A stretch of 58,309 nt of DNA from a virus. Shown piece after piece: positions 1 to 7,088 of this stretch (the stretch's first letter is position 1; each line of letters starts with the position of its first letter). A program made the translations under genes and the position numbers. The notes under the pieces were generated by a model. It was given only the letters and a program-made list of their open reading frames with translations, searched no databases and was not told where the DNA came from. Location: positions 1 to 58,309 of the IMG/VR virus record IMGVR_UViG_3300032326_000971. One strand, given 5' to 3'.

Positions 1-72
1 CTGTTGGCTTATAGCTGTTTTGTGTTGTGGTCCTAGCGTTGGGGGTTCCCTTTCATGCAATTGCTTTGCGTG

Positions 73-111
73 GCTGTTATGCTGTTATGTAGGCTTATGC
101 TTATGTTTATG
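73..111. repeat. short tandem repeats beside the iterons
   Basis: GCTGTTAT is repeated back to back at 73-88, and GCTTATG, CTTATG and TTTATG follow at 93-111. With the iterons just downstream this looks like a control or origin region. No gene is supported between 1 and 218. Confidence 0.5.
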
Positions 112-131
112 TATTGAGGTAAGAGGAGGGG

Positions 132-218
132 TAATCGTAACAAAAATTTGCTTAATCGTAACAAAATACCTACCTTTATCGTAACAAATTGATTAATCGT
201 AACAACCAATCGTAACAC
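132..218. repeat. five iteron-like repeats, TAATCGTAACAA
   Basis: Five near-identical 12-mers occur at 132-143, 153-164, 176-187 (TTATCGTAACAA), 194-205 and 207-218 (CAATCGTAACAC), all in one orientation. Start-to-start spacing is 21, 23, 18 and 13 bases. The last copy ends at the ATG of the gene at 219. Repeated directly oriented boxes of this type are typical of replication-initiator or repressor binding sites; which one applies cannot be told from sequence alone. Confidence 0.7.
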
Positions 219-482
219 ATGAAAAACAGAACACCATTTTGCATTTATTGCAACGAAAGAATGGAGAGCGAAACATCAAAAAAGAAATTCTGCTCTGACA
301 AGTGCAGGGTATATTGGCATAGAAAGTACCCTAAAGGAAATATTGTTTCTCCCGTAGAATTAGCCTCAAAATTGGCAGATAATGCTAAAGTGGTAGAAAT
401 ACCTGTTGAAAGTCAAAAAGAGCCTCCTATTGGCTTAAAAGGTATAGATTTGACTATTTGGAAGGCGGAAAACTGGAAATAA
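219..482 (+). CDS. small zinc-ribbon protein
   Basis: An 87-residue protein with a C-x2-C ... C-x3-C zinc-ribbon signature in its first 30 residues (FCIYC, then FCSDKC), followed by basic YWHRKYPK. Such ribbons usually bind nucleic acid or partner proteins. The rest is a polar linker with no recognised domain. The ATG directly abuts the fifth iteron, so binding of any factor to the iterons would affect its expression. It could be a DNA-binding regulator or accessory replication protein; the exact role is unknown. Confidence 0.75.
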   Translation: MKNRTPFCIYCNERMESETSKKKFCSDKCRVYWHRKYPKGNIVSPVELASKLADNAKVVEIPVESQKEPPIGLKGIDLTIWKAENWK

Positions 483-498
483 TTCGTATCTTAGTGGT

Positions 499-654
499 AT
501 GAAAAGTAAATTAAAAATGATGAAGCGCGCAGATGGCTCATATTCACCTCGTGGATTATGGGATAATATTCGTGCGGCTGCTGGTTCAGGTAAAAAGCCT
601 ACGCCAGAAATGCTTAAACAAGAAAAGAAAATTAAAGCACAAGAAAAGAAATGA
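499..654 (+). CDS. small basic phage protein (51 aa)
   Basis: A 51-residue Lys-rich protein that starts MKSKLKMMKRADGSYSPRGL and ends in a charged helix (LKQEKKIKAQEKK). I recall short proteins with this SYSPRGLWDNIRAA-like core next to the DUF6321 family in other phages, but its function is not known. It starts 16 bases after the upstream gene and its stop overlaps the next start (ATGA), which supports translation coupling and a real gene. Confidence 0.7.
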   Translation: MKSKLKMMKRADGSYSPRGLWDNIRAAAGSGKKPTPEMLKQEKKIKAQEKK

Positions 655-1208
655 GTACACTAGAAAGAATATATGAAGAAAAGTGTAATACCTATTCTGA
701 TATAAACGAACATTTGCCTGTTCTAAAGAAATATACTGAAGAGTGCAATCATGTTACAGAAATGGGAGTTAGATGGGTTGTTTCTACATATGCATTTATG
801 ATGGGCAAGCCTAAAAAAATAATCTCCTATGATATAGAGCCAGTAGAGAAATGGGGAACTGAACAGAAATTTCTTATTGATTTAGCTAAAGAAAATGGAA
901 TAGATTTTGAGTTTCATATTGCAAATACATTAGATCTTGAAATAGAAGAAACAGACTTATTGTTTATAGATACTTTGCATAATTACAATCAGCTAAAAAA
1001 AGAATTAGAGTTACATGGTAATAAAAGTAATAAATATATCATTTTTCATGATACTACTACTTTTGAATGGAATGGCGAATCTTATGAAGGGAAAAAAGAA
1101 GTGGGTTTATGGCCAGCAATTGATGAATTTTTGAAAGAAAACGAGCATTGGGTAATACATGAAAGATTTACGAACAACAATGGATTAACGATTTTAAAAA
1201 GAAATTAA
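651..1208 (+). CDS. class I SAM-dependent methyltransferase (CmcI / Methyltransf_24-like)
   Basis: A 185-residue protein with a Rossmann-type methyltransferase pattern: motif I region TEMGVRWVVST (about residues 36-46, Gly39), an acidic residue at the end of strand 2 (SYDIEP, Asp61), and LLFIDTLHNY (Asp107, His110), followed by IIFHDTT near residue 126. This layout is seen in small methyltransferases related to cephalosporin hydroxylase/sugar O-methyltransferases, which often act on sugars or small molecules rather than DNA. Its start overlaps the upstream stop by four bases. It might modify a glycan made by the glycosyltransferase island at 44.8-49.3 kb, but that link is inference. Confidence 0.75.
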   Translation: MSTLERIYEEKCNTYSDINEHLPVLKKYTEECNHVTEMGVRWVVSTYAFMMGKPKKIISYDIEPVEKWGTEQKFLIDLAKENGIDFEFHIANTLDLEIEETDLLFIDTLHNYNQLKKELELHGNKSNKYIIFHDTTTFEWNGESYEGKKEVGLWPAIDEFLKENEHWVIHERFTNNNGLTILKRN

Positions 1209-1217
1209 ATATAAATT

Positions 1218-1502
1218 ATGTCAGGAGCTTGGCAAAGAAAAGAAGGCAAAAATCCCGAGGGCGGATTAAATGCAAAAGGTAGAGCATCTTATAATGCTGA
1301 AACCGGTGGTAATTTAAAAGCACCAGTAAAAGAAGGAACTAATCCTCGTAGAGTATCATTTGCGGCTAGATTCGCTGGTATTAAAGGGGCAATGAAAAAA
1401 CCTAATGGAGAACCTACTCGTAAAGCATTAGCCCTTAAAGCATGGGGGTTTGGAAGCGTTGAAGCCGCTAGGAAGTTTGCCAATGCACACAAAAAATCGT
1501 AA
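1218..1502 (+). CDS. small basic protein, DUF6321-like
   Basis: A 94-residue, Lys/Arg/Gly-rich protein with the core GGLNAKGRASYNAETGGNLK and later KPNGEPTRKALALKAWGF. This pattern matches what I recall of DUF6321, a family found mostly in phages. It is probably a nucleic-acid-associated or virion-associated small protein. It sits ten bases after the methyltransferase in the same operon. Confidence 0.7.
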   Translation: MSGAWQRKEGKNPEGGLNAKGRASYNAETGGNLKAPVKEGTNPRRVSFAARFAGIKGAMKKPNGEPTRKALALKAWGFGSVEAARKFANAHKKS

Positions 1503-1523
1503 ATTAGCGTAAAATATTACAGT

Positions 1524-2744
1524 ATGGCATTTAGTTTATCTGATTGGGATGGTATTGGTGGTGGTGGTAAACTACCTGCTAAAGCAGAATTAACAACATC
1601 TCCAGGAATTTCCGTTTTAGATGGGCCAACTACTAATGTTAGATCTGGAACACAAAAAAGCACTGTTAAAACAGCGAATAAAGCTGCCAAGACAAGGGCT
1701 ATGCGTAAAAGAGATTTAACGGCAGAAGAATATTTTAATCCACCAACACCAACTTATAGTAGTGGTGATGTGGGAATTAGTTTATTATCAAGGGTGCCTG
1801 GTATAACAAGTTTACCAATAATTGGTGAGAAAATAAAAAAAGCAGCTACTGAGCAAGAGGGTAAGATTGGCAGTATTGAATTAGACGTTCTTGCAAGAAA
1901 TCCTTGGTTATTTAATGTACCCGTGTTAGGAAATTACATAAAAGATAGAGCATTTAGAGCAGCATCAACGGGCGAAGGCACGGTAAAGACTGGCGAAAGT
2001 ATTGCGGCTAGTGATATGCAAGCAAAGGGGATGATGGATTATAAAAATTACAGAAATAGATTGAGTTTGCTAAGACAGTATATATATGGAGATCAAGATT
2101 TACCTAAAGCGCCTTTTACTCCATCTGATGATTATTATAAATTTCTTCCTACATATTCACTAAAGCAAAAATTGGGATCTTCAAGAATAAACGATTATTT
2201 TGGCAATATAGTTAAAATGTCTAATGCTCCTAATCAACCTATTAAATTTAATGATCGGGTAGATAAATTTTTACCAGTGCAACAAAGAAATTATGAAAGA
2301 TTTAAAGGCTTTCTTGCAGATTTGGAAAATGTTACAAAAACAGGTAAGCCAAAATTTTATAGCGGTACAACTACTAATACCAAAAATTTGCCATTAAATT
2401 TATTTTATAATAGCATCCCTGATTTTGGTCATTACAAAAGTGGATTTGCTATGGATAAAGAACTTAACTTGCCTTATGCTTTTGTTGCAGATGCTTGGGA
2501 TTTTTATCCTCAAGATTATGAAAAATTTTGGAATCAAGATGCAGATCCAAATAATCCCGAAAAACTAAATACAAATCCATATAGCACCTCCGCGTACCAA
2601 CAAGCTTTTTTAATGCACAAAGCTGGTAATCCATATAAAATATACGAAAGATCATATATAGACCCTAAAACAAAAAGAATTATATCTGACGAAGAAATAT
2701 TAAAACGCAGGAATATGTTGAGGTCAATGAAAAAAACAAAATAA
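1524..2744 (+). CDS. phage protein of unknown function (406 aa)
   Basis: No family is recognised. The N-terminal 40 residues are Gly/Ser/Thr/Pro-rich and look disordered. A basic stretch follows (KAAKTRAMRKRDLT), then a mixed segment with many aromatic residues (DYYKFLPTYS, DAWDFYPQDYEKFW). It has no signal peptide and no clear membrane segment. The size and disordered N-terminus would suit a minor virion protein delivered with DNA, but there is no direct evidence for this. Confidence 0.65.
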   Translation: MAFSLSDWDGIGGGGKLPAKAELTTSPGISVLDGPTTNVRSGTQKSTVKTANKAAKTRAMRKRDLTAEEYFNPPTPTYSSGDVGISLLSRVPGITSLPIIGEKIKKAATEQEGKIGSIELDVLARNPWLFNVPVLGNYIKDRAFRAASTGEGTVKTGESIAASDMQAKGMMDYKNYRNRLSLLRQYIYGDQDLPKAPFTPSDDYYKFLPTYSLKQKLGSSRINDYFGNIVKMSNAPNQPIKFNDRVDKFLPVQQRNYERFKGFLADLENVTKTGKPKFYSGTTTNTKNLPLNLFYNSIPDFGHYKSGFAMDKELNLPYAFVADAWDFYPQDYEKFWNQDADPNNPEKLNTNPYSTSAYQQAFLMHKAGNPYKIYERSYIDPKTKRIISDEEILKRRNMLRSMKKTK

Positions 2745-2762
2745 TTATATAAATATAACAAC

Positions 2763-3560
2763 ATGGCAATAGAAATGATGCAGTCTTTTGAATTACCAGA
2801 AGATCCAAAAAAACCAAAATCAAAAAAAATAGCAGGTACTGGGTTAAGTATATATGAAGGAGGTATTGAAAAAACTCCTACTGGCAAAAGCAATGCTTTC
2901 GCAAGTTCTGGAATAACTCCTGAAGAAGTAGTTTTACATGCGAAAAAACACAAATTGCCTACTACTTCCAATAGAGAATTTCAACAAGCTGCTATTGATA
3001 TGCTATCTTCTACTCCAGTAGGACGCCAATATTTAGCAGAAATGCAGAAAGTTTACGGAACAACTAGAGCTGGAACCTTTGTAGATGACATTCTTGGAGC
3101 AAGAACAAAATATTTATTACAGGGATTAGACACCGTTGATAATAGTAAAGAAGTTGATCAAAAAAATTATTTAGCAAATAGACCATACATTTATTCTGCA
3201 ACAATAGGACCTACCGAGGATAAGGGATTTAATCAATCAACAGATTGGGGTTGGGATTTTGGCAAGGACAAAGAAGCGTATGAAGATTACATGAAAGCTA
3301 GAGGTGATAATTTTTCTGCACTTAGAGAACAAATAGATAGCGCAGCAGAGGGTTTGGCTCCAAAAGGTGCAAGATTGTTAAATAAATTACAAGCCATGCG
3401 AAAATTTACTGAAGATACACAAGCTAATAGAGAATTTTTTAATAAATATGGAGAGTTCCCAGAACCAATGCATACATCTCCAAAAGGCACGACTGACAAA
3501 AAGCAATTATTAAGCGATTTCTTGAAATTTAGATACGGTAAAAATTATAAAGTAGATTAA
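2763..3560 (+). CDS. phage protein of unknown function (265 aa)
   Basis: No confident family. Residues about 65-120 (FQQAAIDMLSSTPVGRQYL ... FVDDILGARTKYLL) faintly resemble a peptidoglycan-binding repeat (DGxxGxxT with helices around it), which is weak evidence only. The C-terminal half is rich in charged helices. It lies 18 bases after the previous unknown gene and ends the first plus-strand block, so the two probably work together. Confidence 0.65.
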   Translation: MAIEMMQSFELPEDPKKPKSKKIAGTGLSIYEGGIEKTPTGKSNAFASSGITPEEVVLHAKKHKLPTTSNREFQQAAIDMLSSTPVGRQYLAEMQKVYGTTRAGTFVDDILGARTKYLLQGLDTVDNSKEVDQKNYLANRPYIYSATIGPTEDKGFNQSTDWGWDFGKDKEAYEDYMKARGDNFSALREQIDSAAEGLAPKGARLLNKLQAMRKFTEDTQANREFFNKYGEFPEPMHTSPKGTTDKKQLLSDFLKFRYGKNYKVD

Positions 3561-3617
3561 TTGTAAAAATTGACGGTAAATAATTTTAACCGAAAAGCCA
3601 TTAATTAAGTATTAATA

Positions 3618-3692
3618 TCAAGGCTCCTTATTCATATCATAAGAAACCCAAGCCGCTATTGCCATTAGTATGATTATTACTATAAATATCAT
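3618..3692 (-). CDS. tiny membrane peptide (24 aa)
   Basis: A 24-residue reading frame, MIFIVIIILMAIAAWVSYDM then NKEP, is almost entirely one hydrophobic helix with a charged end. It follows the other tiny frame (3694-3783) at once, with start and stop two bases apart (TAGTATG). The tandem arrangement and the good membrane helix support expression, but at this size chance cannot be excluded. Confidence 0.4.
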   Translation of the reverse strand: MIFIVIIILMAIAAWVSYDMNKEP

Positions 3693-3693
3693 A

Positions 3694-3783
3694 CTATTTA
3701 TCTTTTGTTTGCTTAAAAATATCTATTACACCTAAAATAGATATTGCTATAAATAATACTATTGTTATTATTCCTATTGTCAT
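3694..3783 (-). CDS. tiny membrane peptide (29 aa)
   Basis: A 29-residue frame beginning MTIGIITIVLFIAISILGVI and ending DIFKQTKDK: one transmembrane helix with a basic tail. It lies 18 bases downstream (on the minus strand) of the tRNA gene and directly upstream of a second tiny membrane frame. The function is unknown; such peptides can be toxins, superinfection-exclusion factors or lysis modulators. Confidence 0.4.
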   Translation of the reverse strand: MTIGIITIVLFIAISILGVIDIFKQTKDK

Positions 3784-3801
3784 ATTGATAGTTTTTATTT
3801 G

Positions 3802-3873
3802 TTACTGGTTTAGGACTTGAACCTAAAATGACAGAATCAAAATCTGTAGTGTTACCAATTACACCAACCAGCA
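3802..3873 (-). tRNA. tRNA-Gln (anticodon UUG)
   Basis: The minus strand folds as a complete 72-base cloverleaf: acceptor stem TGCTGGT/ACCAGTA (one G-U pair), D arm GTGT-AATTGGTA-ACAC, anticodon stem ACAGA/TCTGT with loop TTTTGAT giving anticodon TTG, four-base variable region CATT, T arm TTAGG-TTCAAGT-CCTAA, and discriminator A. CCA is not encoded. UUG reads CAA, the main Gln codon of this genome, and several virion proteins, notably the portal C-terminus, are very Gln-rich. Confidence 0.93.
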
Positions 3874-3880
3874 ATCATTG

Positions 3881-4171
3881 TTAAATTTCCTTAATATCCT
3901 CGTTACCTCCAGGTAATTGACTAGGATCTAAAATAGCTCTGCCAGCATCTGTTAATGGCCTAGCAAATATCCTTAATTTTTTACCAGTATTTGGGCATAC
4001 AAATGTAACTCCGGCATCTTGATAAGCCTTAATTATTAATTCAATTGCACCGTGCTCATCTGGACTTGCTCCAATTACATGAATGTCATCATAGTCAAAT
4101 TGCATACAAAAATCACATCCTTCTGTATATGCTTGTTTATCTTCTGGAATATTTGCTTTTTTCTTTGCCAT
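3881..4171 (-). CDS. small hypothetical protein (96 aa)
   Basis: No family recognised. It opens with a basic segment (MAKKKANIPEDK) and contains CDFCMQFDYDD and FVCPNTGKKLRIF, which give three cysteines that might bind metal with other ligands. Last gene of the minus-strand recombination operon, ending just before the tRNA gene. Confidence 0.6.
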   Translation of the reverse strand: MAKKKANIPEDKQAYTEGCDFCMQFDYDDIHVIGASPDEHGAIELIIKAYQDAGVTFVCPNTGKKLRIFARPLTDAGRAILDPSQLPGGNEDIKEI

Positions 4172-4174
4172 ATT

Positions 4175-4540
4175 TTATTGTTTTATTTCGTTTATGTCAA
4201 CTATTTTTACCTCTTCGCCACTTATCAATGCATCTAATGTAGATTCAATCATATCTCTTTGATCTGGAGTTAATAACGCTACCTTTTCAATAATTGCGGG
4301 CACTGCAAAAACATCACTTGCTATTTCTGTTTTAATTCCAATCCTGACTTGTTCTGTTAAAAATGGATTAGATATTAAATCTCCAAATATCCAACCTATC
4401 TTATCGCTATATTTCTTAAATAATCTTGATCCTTGCGAATTAGGGTATTGCCTACAAAAATCCTCAAATTGTTCTTGAGCCATTTTTAAATTTTGAATGG
4501 CATTTATAATGTTAGCACCGTTATTAACTTCAGGATTCAT
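4175..4540 (-). CDS. small hypothetical protein (121 aa)
   Basis: A 121-residue mostly helical acidic protein with no recognised domain. It is separated by one base from the nuclease gene upstream and three bases from the gene downstream, which is typical of a tightly packed operon. The context suggests an accessory role in DNA recombination. Confidence 0.65.
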   Translation of the reverse strand: MNPEVNNGANIINAIQNLKMAQEQFEDFCRQYPNSQGSRLFKKYSDKIGWIFGDLISNPFLTEQVRIGIKTEIASDVFAVPAIIEKVALLTPDQRDMIESTLDALISGEEVKIVDINEIKQ

Positions 4541-4541
4541 A

Positions 4542-5264
4542 TTACTTATTAAAGTTTAAATGTGTTTCTTCCAATTCTCTTAAAAACTCTCTTGCTCTTT
4601 CTACTTTCTGCTGGATGCGCAATATATCATCTTCATTTCTACCAACTTTAAACATAAGTACTCTTTCTTCTATTGAAATATCATCAAAAGACATGTTAAA
4701 TTCAATCTTCATTGCCTCTTTTACATACTCTGGATTTTCTTCAGTGGCTACATCCATCTTTTTAAGCATGTAATACTTCTCTTGCTCTATGATACTTTCA
4801 GGAGTATTTACTAAACAATAAGCAATTACAGCACTTTTTGTATTTGTCAACCACATGTAAGATTGCATTTGCCAATAGTATAAACTATCTAACTTATCTG
4901 GTATATTGCCAATAAACGTCCAAAGATCATAACTTGATTTAATATCAATTATTCTGTCATTATCAATAATATCAGGAAAACCAGTAATAAAATCATTGGT
5001 AAATCTTTGGTCATTCTTACTAAATGGCATTTTTAAGTACATAGAAAGTAAATCAATTGAATCTTGCTCTACTTCTATACCCTTTTTCATTTGCTTGGTT
5101 TGTATGTCTTTTCTGCGACCATACTTTTCGGCTATATAAACATCTAATAAATGCTTTTGAGCCGTTTTAGATAACAATCCAGCTTCTTTATCAGCTTTTG
5201 ATTGAGGTTCGGTCATTAAATAACCTACAGAGCTTGCTCTGATGTGTGTTTCATTCCATCTCAT
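4542..5264 (-). CDS. PD-(D/E)XK nuclease, YqaJ/RecB-like
   Basis: A 240-residue nuclease that probably acts as a phage recombination exonuclease. The N-terminal RASSVGYLMT resembles the start of YqaJ-type enzymes. A GxxVE-like helix lies at about 62-66. The catalytic core is ITGFPD (Asp98) followed by RIIDIKS (Asp107, Lys109), the D-x-K of the PD-(D/E)XK fold, then WQMQSYMW (Gln132, Tyr136), the Q-xxx-Y motif of RecB/Cas4/YqaJ nucleases. The neighbours (5267-5852, NinG at 6047) fit a recombination module, though no clear annealing protein is recognised. Confidence 0.85.
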   Translation of the reverse strand: MRWNETHIRASSVGYLMTEPQSKADKEAGLLSKTAQKHLLDVYIAEKYGRRKDIQTKQMKKGIEVEQDSIDLLSMYLKMPFSKNDQRFTNDFITGFPDIIDNDRIIDIKSSYDLWTFIGNIPDKLDSLYYWQMQSYMWLTNTKSAVIAYCLVNTPESIIEQEKYYMLKKMDVATEENPEYVKEAMKIEFNMSFDDISIEERVLMFKVGRNEDDILRIQQKVERAREFLRELEETHLNFNK

Positions 5265-5266
5265 AG

Positions 5267-5644
5267 TTAAAGTGTTTTCATTTTATTATTGTAGTGCATT
5301 AGTAATTCCGGATTACTTTTACTCATCAATTCCCAGGCCTTTAGCTCTTCTTTTGTTTTACATGAGTCAATAAACTCTTTGGTTTTTTCAGCTAAAGTCT
5401 TTTTTGACTGAGTAGGAATTACTTCTTCAGTAAGTATGTCATCATAATTAACACCTAAATACTCAGCAAGTTCTTTTTGTCTAGCTACATTTTTATTGTG
5501 ATATTCTTCTACCAGCTCTCTTGCGTGGTCAAGAGCTTTATTGGCTGACTCGCCTTCATTGAGGGCAAACTCAACGCCAATCTTTTCAGATGAATAGTTA
5601 CCTAAATTAAATGTTCTAGTGTAGTTAACGGTTTGGATGTGCAT
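5267..5644 (-). CDS. conserved phage protein next to nuclease (125 aa)
   Basis: I choose the start at MHIQTVNYTRTFNLGNYSSE: the frame is open to 5683, but that longer form would overlap the upstream gene, while this start leaves a ten-base gap and an A-rich leader. The RTFNLGNYSSEKI segment, followed by a helix (ANKALDHARELVEEYHN), recalls a small protein common beside phage recombination and SSB genes. The C-terminal half is helical and charged. The biochemical role is unknown; it could regulate or recruit the adjacent nuclease. Confidence 0.7.
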   Translation of the reverse strand: MHIQTVNYTRTFNLGNYSSEKIGVEFALNEGESANKALDHARELVEEYHNKNVARQKELAEYLGVNYDDILTEEVIPTQSKKTLAEKTKEFIDSCKTKEELKAWELMSKSNPELLMHYNNKMKTL

Positions 5645-5654
5645 ATATGTTGGT

Positions 5655-5852
5655 TTATTTAATTCGTGATACAACGGTAACACCGTCCGCGTGTTTAATT
5701 TTAAACAGCTTATCTTTGTGTGCTTCTTTCTTTTTTAAATTTGATACCATAACCATAACTGATGTATATGGATTATCTAATCTAATATTTTCTCCTAATG
5801 TTAATTCAGCAACCTTACTTGAAACCGAATCTGGACTAATGTTTCTTGCCAT
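5655..5852 (-). CDS. small basic protein (65 aa)
   Basis: A 65-residue protein with a basic middle (NLKKKEAHKDKLFKIKH) and no recognised family. First gene of the minus-strand nuclease operon. Its start is 16 bases downstream of a promoter-like TAATTTTA that is fused to the AT-only box shared with other promoters. It could be a small DNA-binding protein. Confidence 0.65.
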   Translation of the reverse strand: MARNISPDSVSSKVAELTLGENIRLDNPYTSVMVMVSNLKKKEAHKDKLFKIKHADGVTVVSRIK

Positions 5853-5868
5853 TTTTTAAATTTTTTTG

Positions 5869-5890
5869 TAAAATTAATTTAATTAATTTA
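5869..5890 (-). promoter_or_regulatory. promoter-like site for nuclease operon
   Basis: Reading the minus strand, TTAATTAAATTAAT runs into TAATTTTA (5876-5869), close to the Bacteroidota -7 element TAnnTTTG but with A for the last G. It lies 16 bases before the ATG at 5852. The same AT-only box adjoins the promoters at 7362, 44374 and 46938. Confidence 0.55.
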
Positions 5891-5919
5891 ATTAAAAAAA
5901 TAAATTTAATTAATTTTTG

Positions 5920-5927
5920 TATATTTG
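5920..5927 (+). promoter_or_regulatory. Bacteroidota -7 element TATATTTG
   Basis: An exact TAnnTTTG match in plus orientation. No plus-strand protein gene follows; instead a strong intrinsic terminator comes 35 bases later, so the promoter appears to drive a short untranslated RNA. Confidence 0.6.
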
Positions 5928-5933
5928 CATCTC

Positions 5934-5993
5934 ATATAGCAAGTGTTAACGGTTTAATCACGCCCTTCGTTTCTACGAGGGGCTCTTTTTTTT
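5934..5993 (+). ncRNA. putative small RNA (~60 nt)
   Basis: The RNA would start about seven bases after TATATTTG (5920-5927) and end in the U tract after the hairpin at 5962-5983. There is no ATG in this stretch. The region lies between two minus-strand operons, so neither hairpin nor promoter is needed for them in this orientation. The call rests on the promoter/terminator pairing; the 5' end is inferred. Confidence 0.5.
5962..5993 (+). terminator. intrinsic terminator, plus strand
   Basis: Stem GCCCTTCGT / ACGAGGGGC (9 bp with one T-G pair) around loop TTCT, followed by TC and eight T at 5986-5993. The T tract is only on the plus-strand side, so it ends plus-strand transcription. Confidence 0.75.
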
Positions 5994-5994
5994 A

Positions 5995-6020
5995 TAAACC
6001 CCCGCATAGAAATGCAGGGG
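5995..6020 (-). terminator. terminator-like hairpin, minus strand (after ninG operon)
   Basis: On the minus strand CCCCTGCAT-TTCT-ATGCGGGGG forms an 8-pair stem with one mismatch, then TTTATAAA. It lies 27 bases after the ninG stop. Its sequence resembles an inverted copy of the neighbouring plus-strand terminator (both share TTTCTA and the G run). Confidence 0.6.
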
Positions 6021-6046
6021 TATATTTACTATAAAAAACCGACAAC

Positions 6047-6586
6047 CTACTTTATAAATTTCTTTTTAACTAAAATAAGTTTAGCCCTATATTCTAAGAT
6101 CAAAGCTTTTAATTCTTCTCTTGTTGGCCTTGTTGGTTGCCTAGCTGTTTCTCTTAAATATTCTACCAAAGCTCCATTTTCTTCGTGTAGTTTATTTTCA
6201 AACTCTTCAATGTTTCCTGTTTTAAAATAATTACATTCCATACATTGTGGTTTACAATTTGACTCCATCCATCTTGTGCCCAAATTTGACCTGCCCATAA
6301 AATGTCCGCATTGTATTTCAGAAACAGTATGCTTATTTCCACAAGTATAACATTCTACTATTCCGATTTTATCGGCATGTTTATTTCTAATATACTGGCT
6401 AAATACGTGATCTAAATCCTGAACTAAATTATTAAAGCTTTCTGAATCATCTTCAAATTCATCCATCCTTTTTTGTGTTGATGCAATGGTGGCGCATTGC
6501 TTACACATCTTTTTTGAAAAATGGTAATCAATATTACCACAATTTATACAACGCTTTTTCTTAACTATTATTGTGCTATTTCTCAT
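6047..6586 (-). CDS. ninG: NinG-like recombination protein
   Basis: A 179-residue member of the lambda NinG (Rap) family, which in lambda promotes phage recombination through Holliday-junction cleavage. Seen here are an N-terminal zinc ribbon (CINCG ... CKQC), a helical linker, and the family core ECYTCGNKHTVSEIQCGHFM, then GRSNLGTRWMESNCKPQCME and CNYFKTGN, with an HNH-like arrangement of Cys and His. The C-terminus is a basic helix. It is the last gene of a minus-strand operon that begins at 7347. Confidence 0.88.
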   Translation of the reverse strand: MRNSTIIVKKKRCINCGNIDYHFSKKMCKQCATIASTQKRMDEFEDDSESFNNLVQDLDHVFSQYIRNKHADKIGIVECYTCGNKHTVSEIQCGHFMGRSNLGTRWMESNCKPQCMECNYFKTGNIEEFENKLHEENGALVEYLRETARQPTRPTREELKALILEYRAKLILVKKKFIK

Positions 6587-6783
6587 ATTTTTTCAATTGC
6601 GTTTTTTACATTTGACCAATAAAAGATTTCTTCAGAATTATTTTTATATAATTCTATTTGATTTTGAGCATGCGATATAGCATCATTTTTTGCTTTTATT
6701 ATTCTATTTTCAAAATCAGTTATTCTGTCTTTTAAAAAAAAGTTTAAGTATATTTTTATTGCTTTTGTTTGGTATGGCTCCAT
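6583..6783 (-). CDS. small helical protein (66 aa)
   Basis: A 66-residue, charged helical protein with no recognised family; its end overlaps the ninG start by four bases, so it is probably translationally coupled to ninG. Confidence 0.65.
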   Translation of the reverse strand: MEPYQTKAIKIYLNFFLKDRITDFENRIIKAKNDAISHAQNQIELYKNNSEEIFYWSNVKNAIEKI

Positions 6784-6784
6784 A

Positions 6785-6967
6785 TTAAAATGCTATTATA
6801 ACTCCTTCTTTCTTTTTATTTTTTGACACCCTATTAGCTAAAACAGTACATTTTTTACACTGATAATATCTTCCATATAATGCATCATGATCTCTAGCGA
6901 ACTCACTTACTGGTTTTTCTATCTTGCAAGTTGCGCACTTCTTTGTTATCGTCATTTCTTGTTTCAT
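6785..6967 (-). CDS. small zinc-finger protein (60 aa)
   Basis: Contains KKCATCKIEKPVSEF followed about 22 residues later by YYQCKKC, a two-knuckle C-x2-C zinc finger often found in phage HNH-associated proteins. The second methionine (residue 5, MTITKK) is an alternative start. Its first 65 bases overlap the end of the upstream gene (6903-7088) in another frame, so one of the two boundaries may be wrong. Confidence 0.65.
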   Translation of the reverse strand: MKQEMTITKKCATCKIEKPVSEFARDHDALYGRYYQCKKCTVLANRVSKNKKKEGVIIAF

Positions 6968-7088
6968 TTAATTTATGTAGTTTATTGTTAATGAATCTAA
7001 ATTTTCCAATGTATTCTCCTTTCTTTGTTACTTCAATTACCATGTCTAATCTCTTAGCCATATCGTATATTAATTCTCTATTCTGCAT
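6903..7088 (-). CDS. small hypothetical protein (61 aa)
   Basis: MQNRELIYDMAKRLDMVIEV starts 11 bases inside the end of the upstream gene. The first 40 residues look like a compact folded unit; the last 20 are charged and coincide with the zinc-finger gene in another frame. No family is recognised. Confidence 0.5.
   Translation of the reverse strand: MQNRELIYDMAKRLDMVIEVTKKGEYIGKFRFINNKLHKLNETRNDDNKEVRNLQDRKTSK

Noticed and set aside
33-218. Minus-strand 61-codon frame across the iterons
   Set aside because: It reads through the repeated AATCGTAACAA boxes and gives no protein-like sequence; leader and neighbours do not fit.
3802-3873. Stop-codon reassignment suggested by a phage tRNA-Gln
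   Set aside because: The anticodon is UUG, not CUA or UUA, and TAG and TAA end clear genes in this genome (e.g. the capsid and muzzle genes).
5645-5683. Longer start for the 5267-5644 gene
   Set aside because: It would overlap the upstream gene, and the MHIQTVNYTRTFNLG start matches the family and has an A-rich leader.
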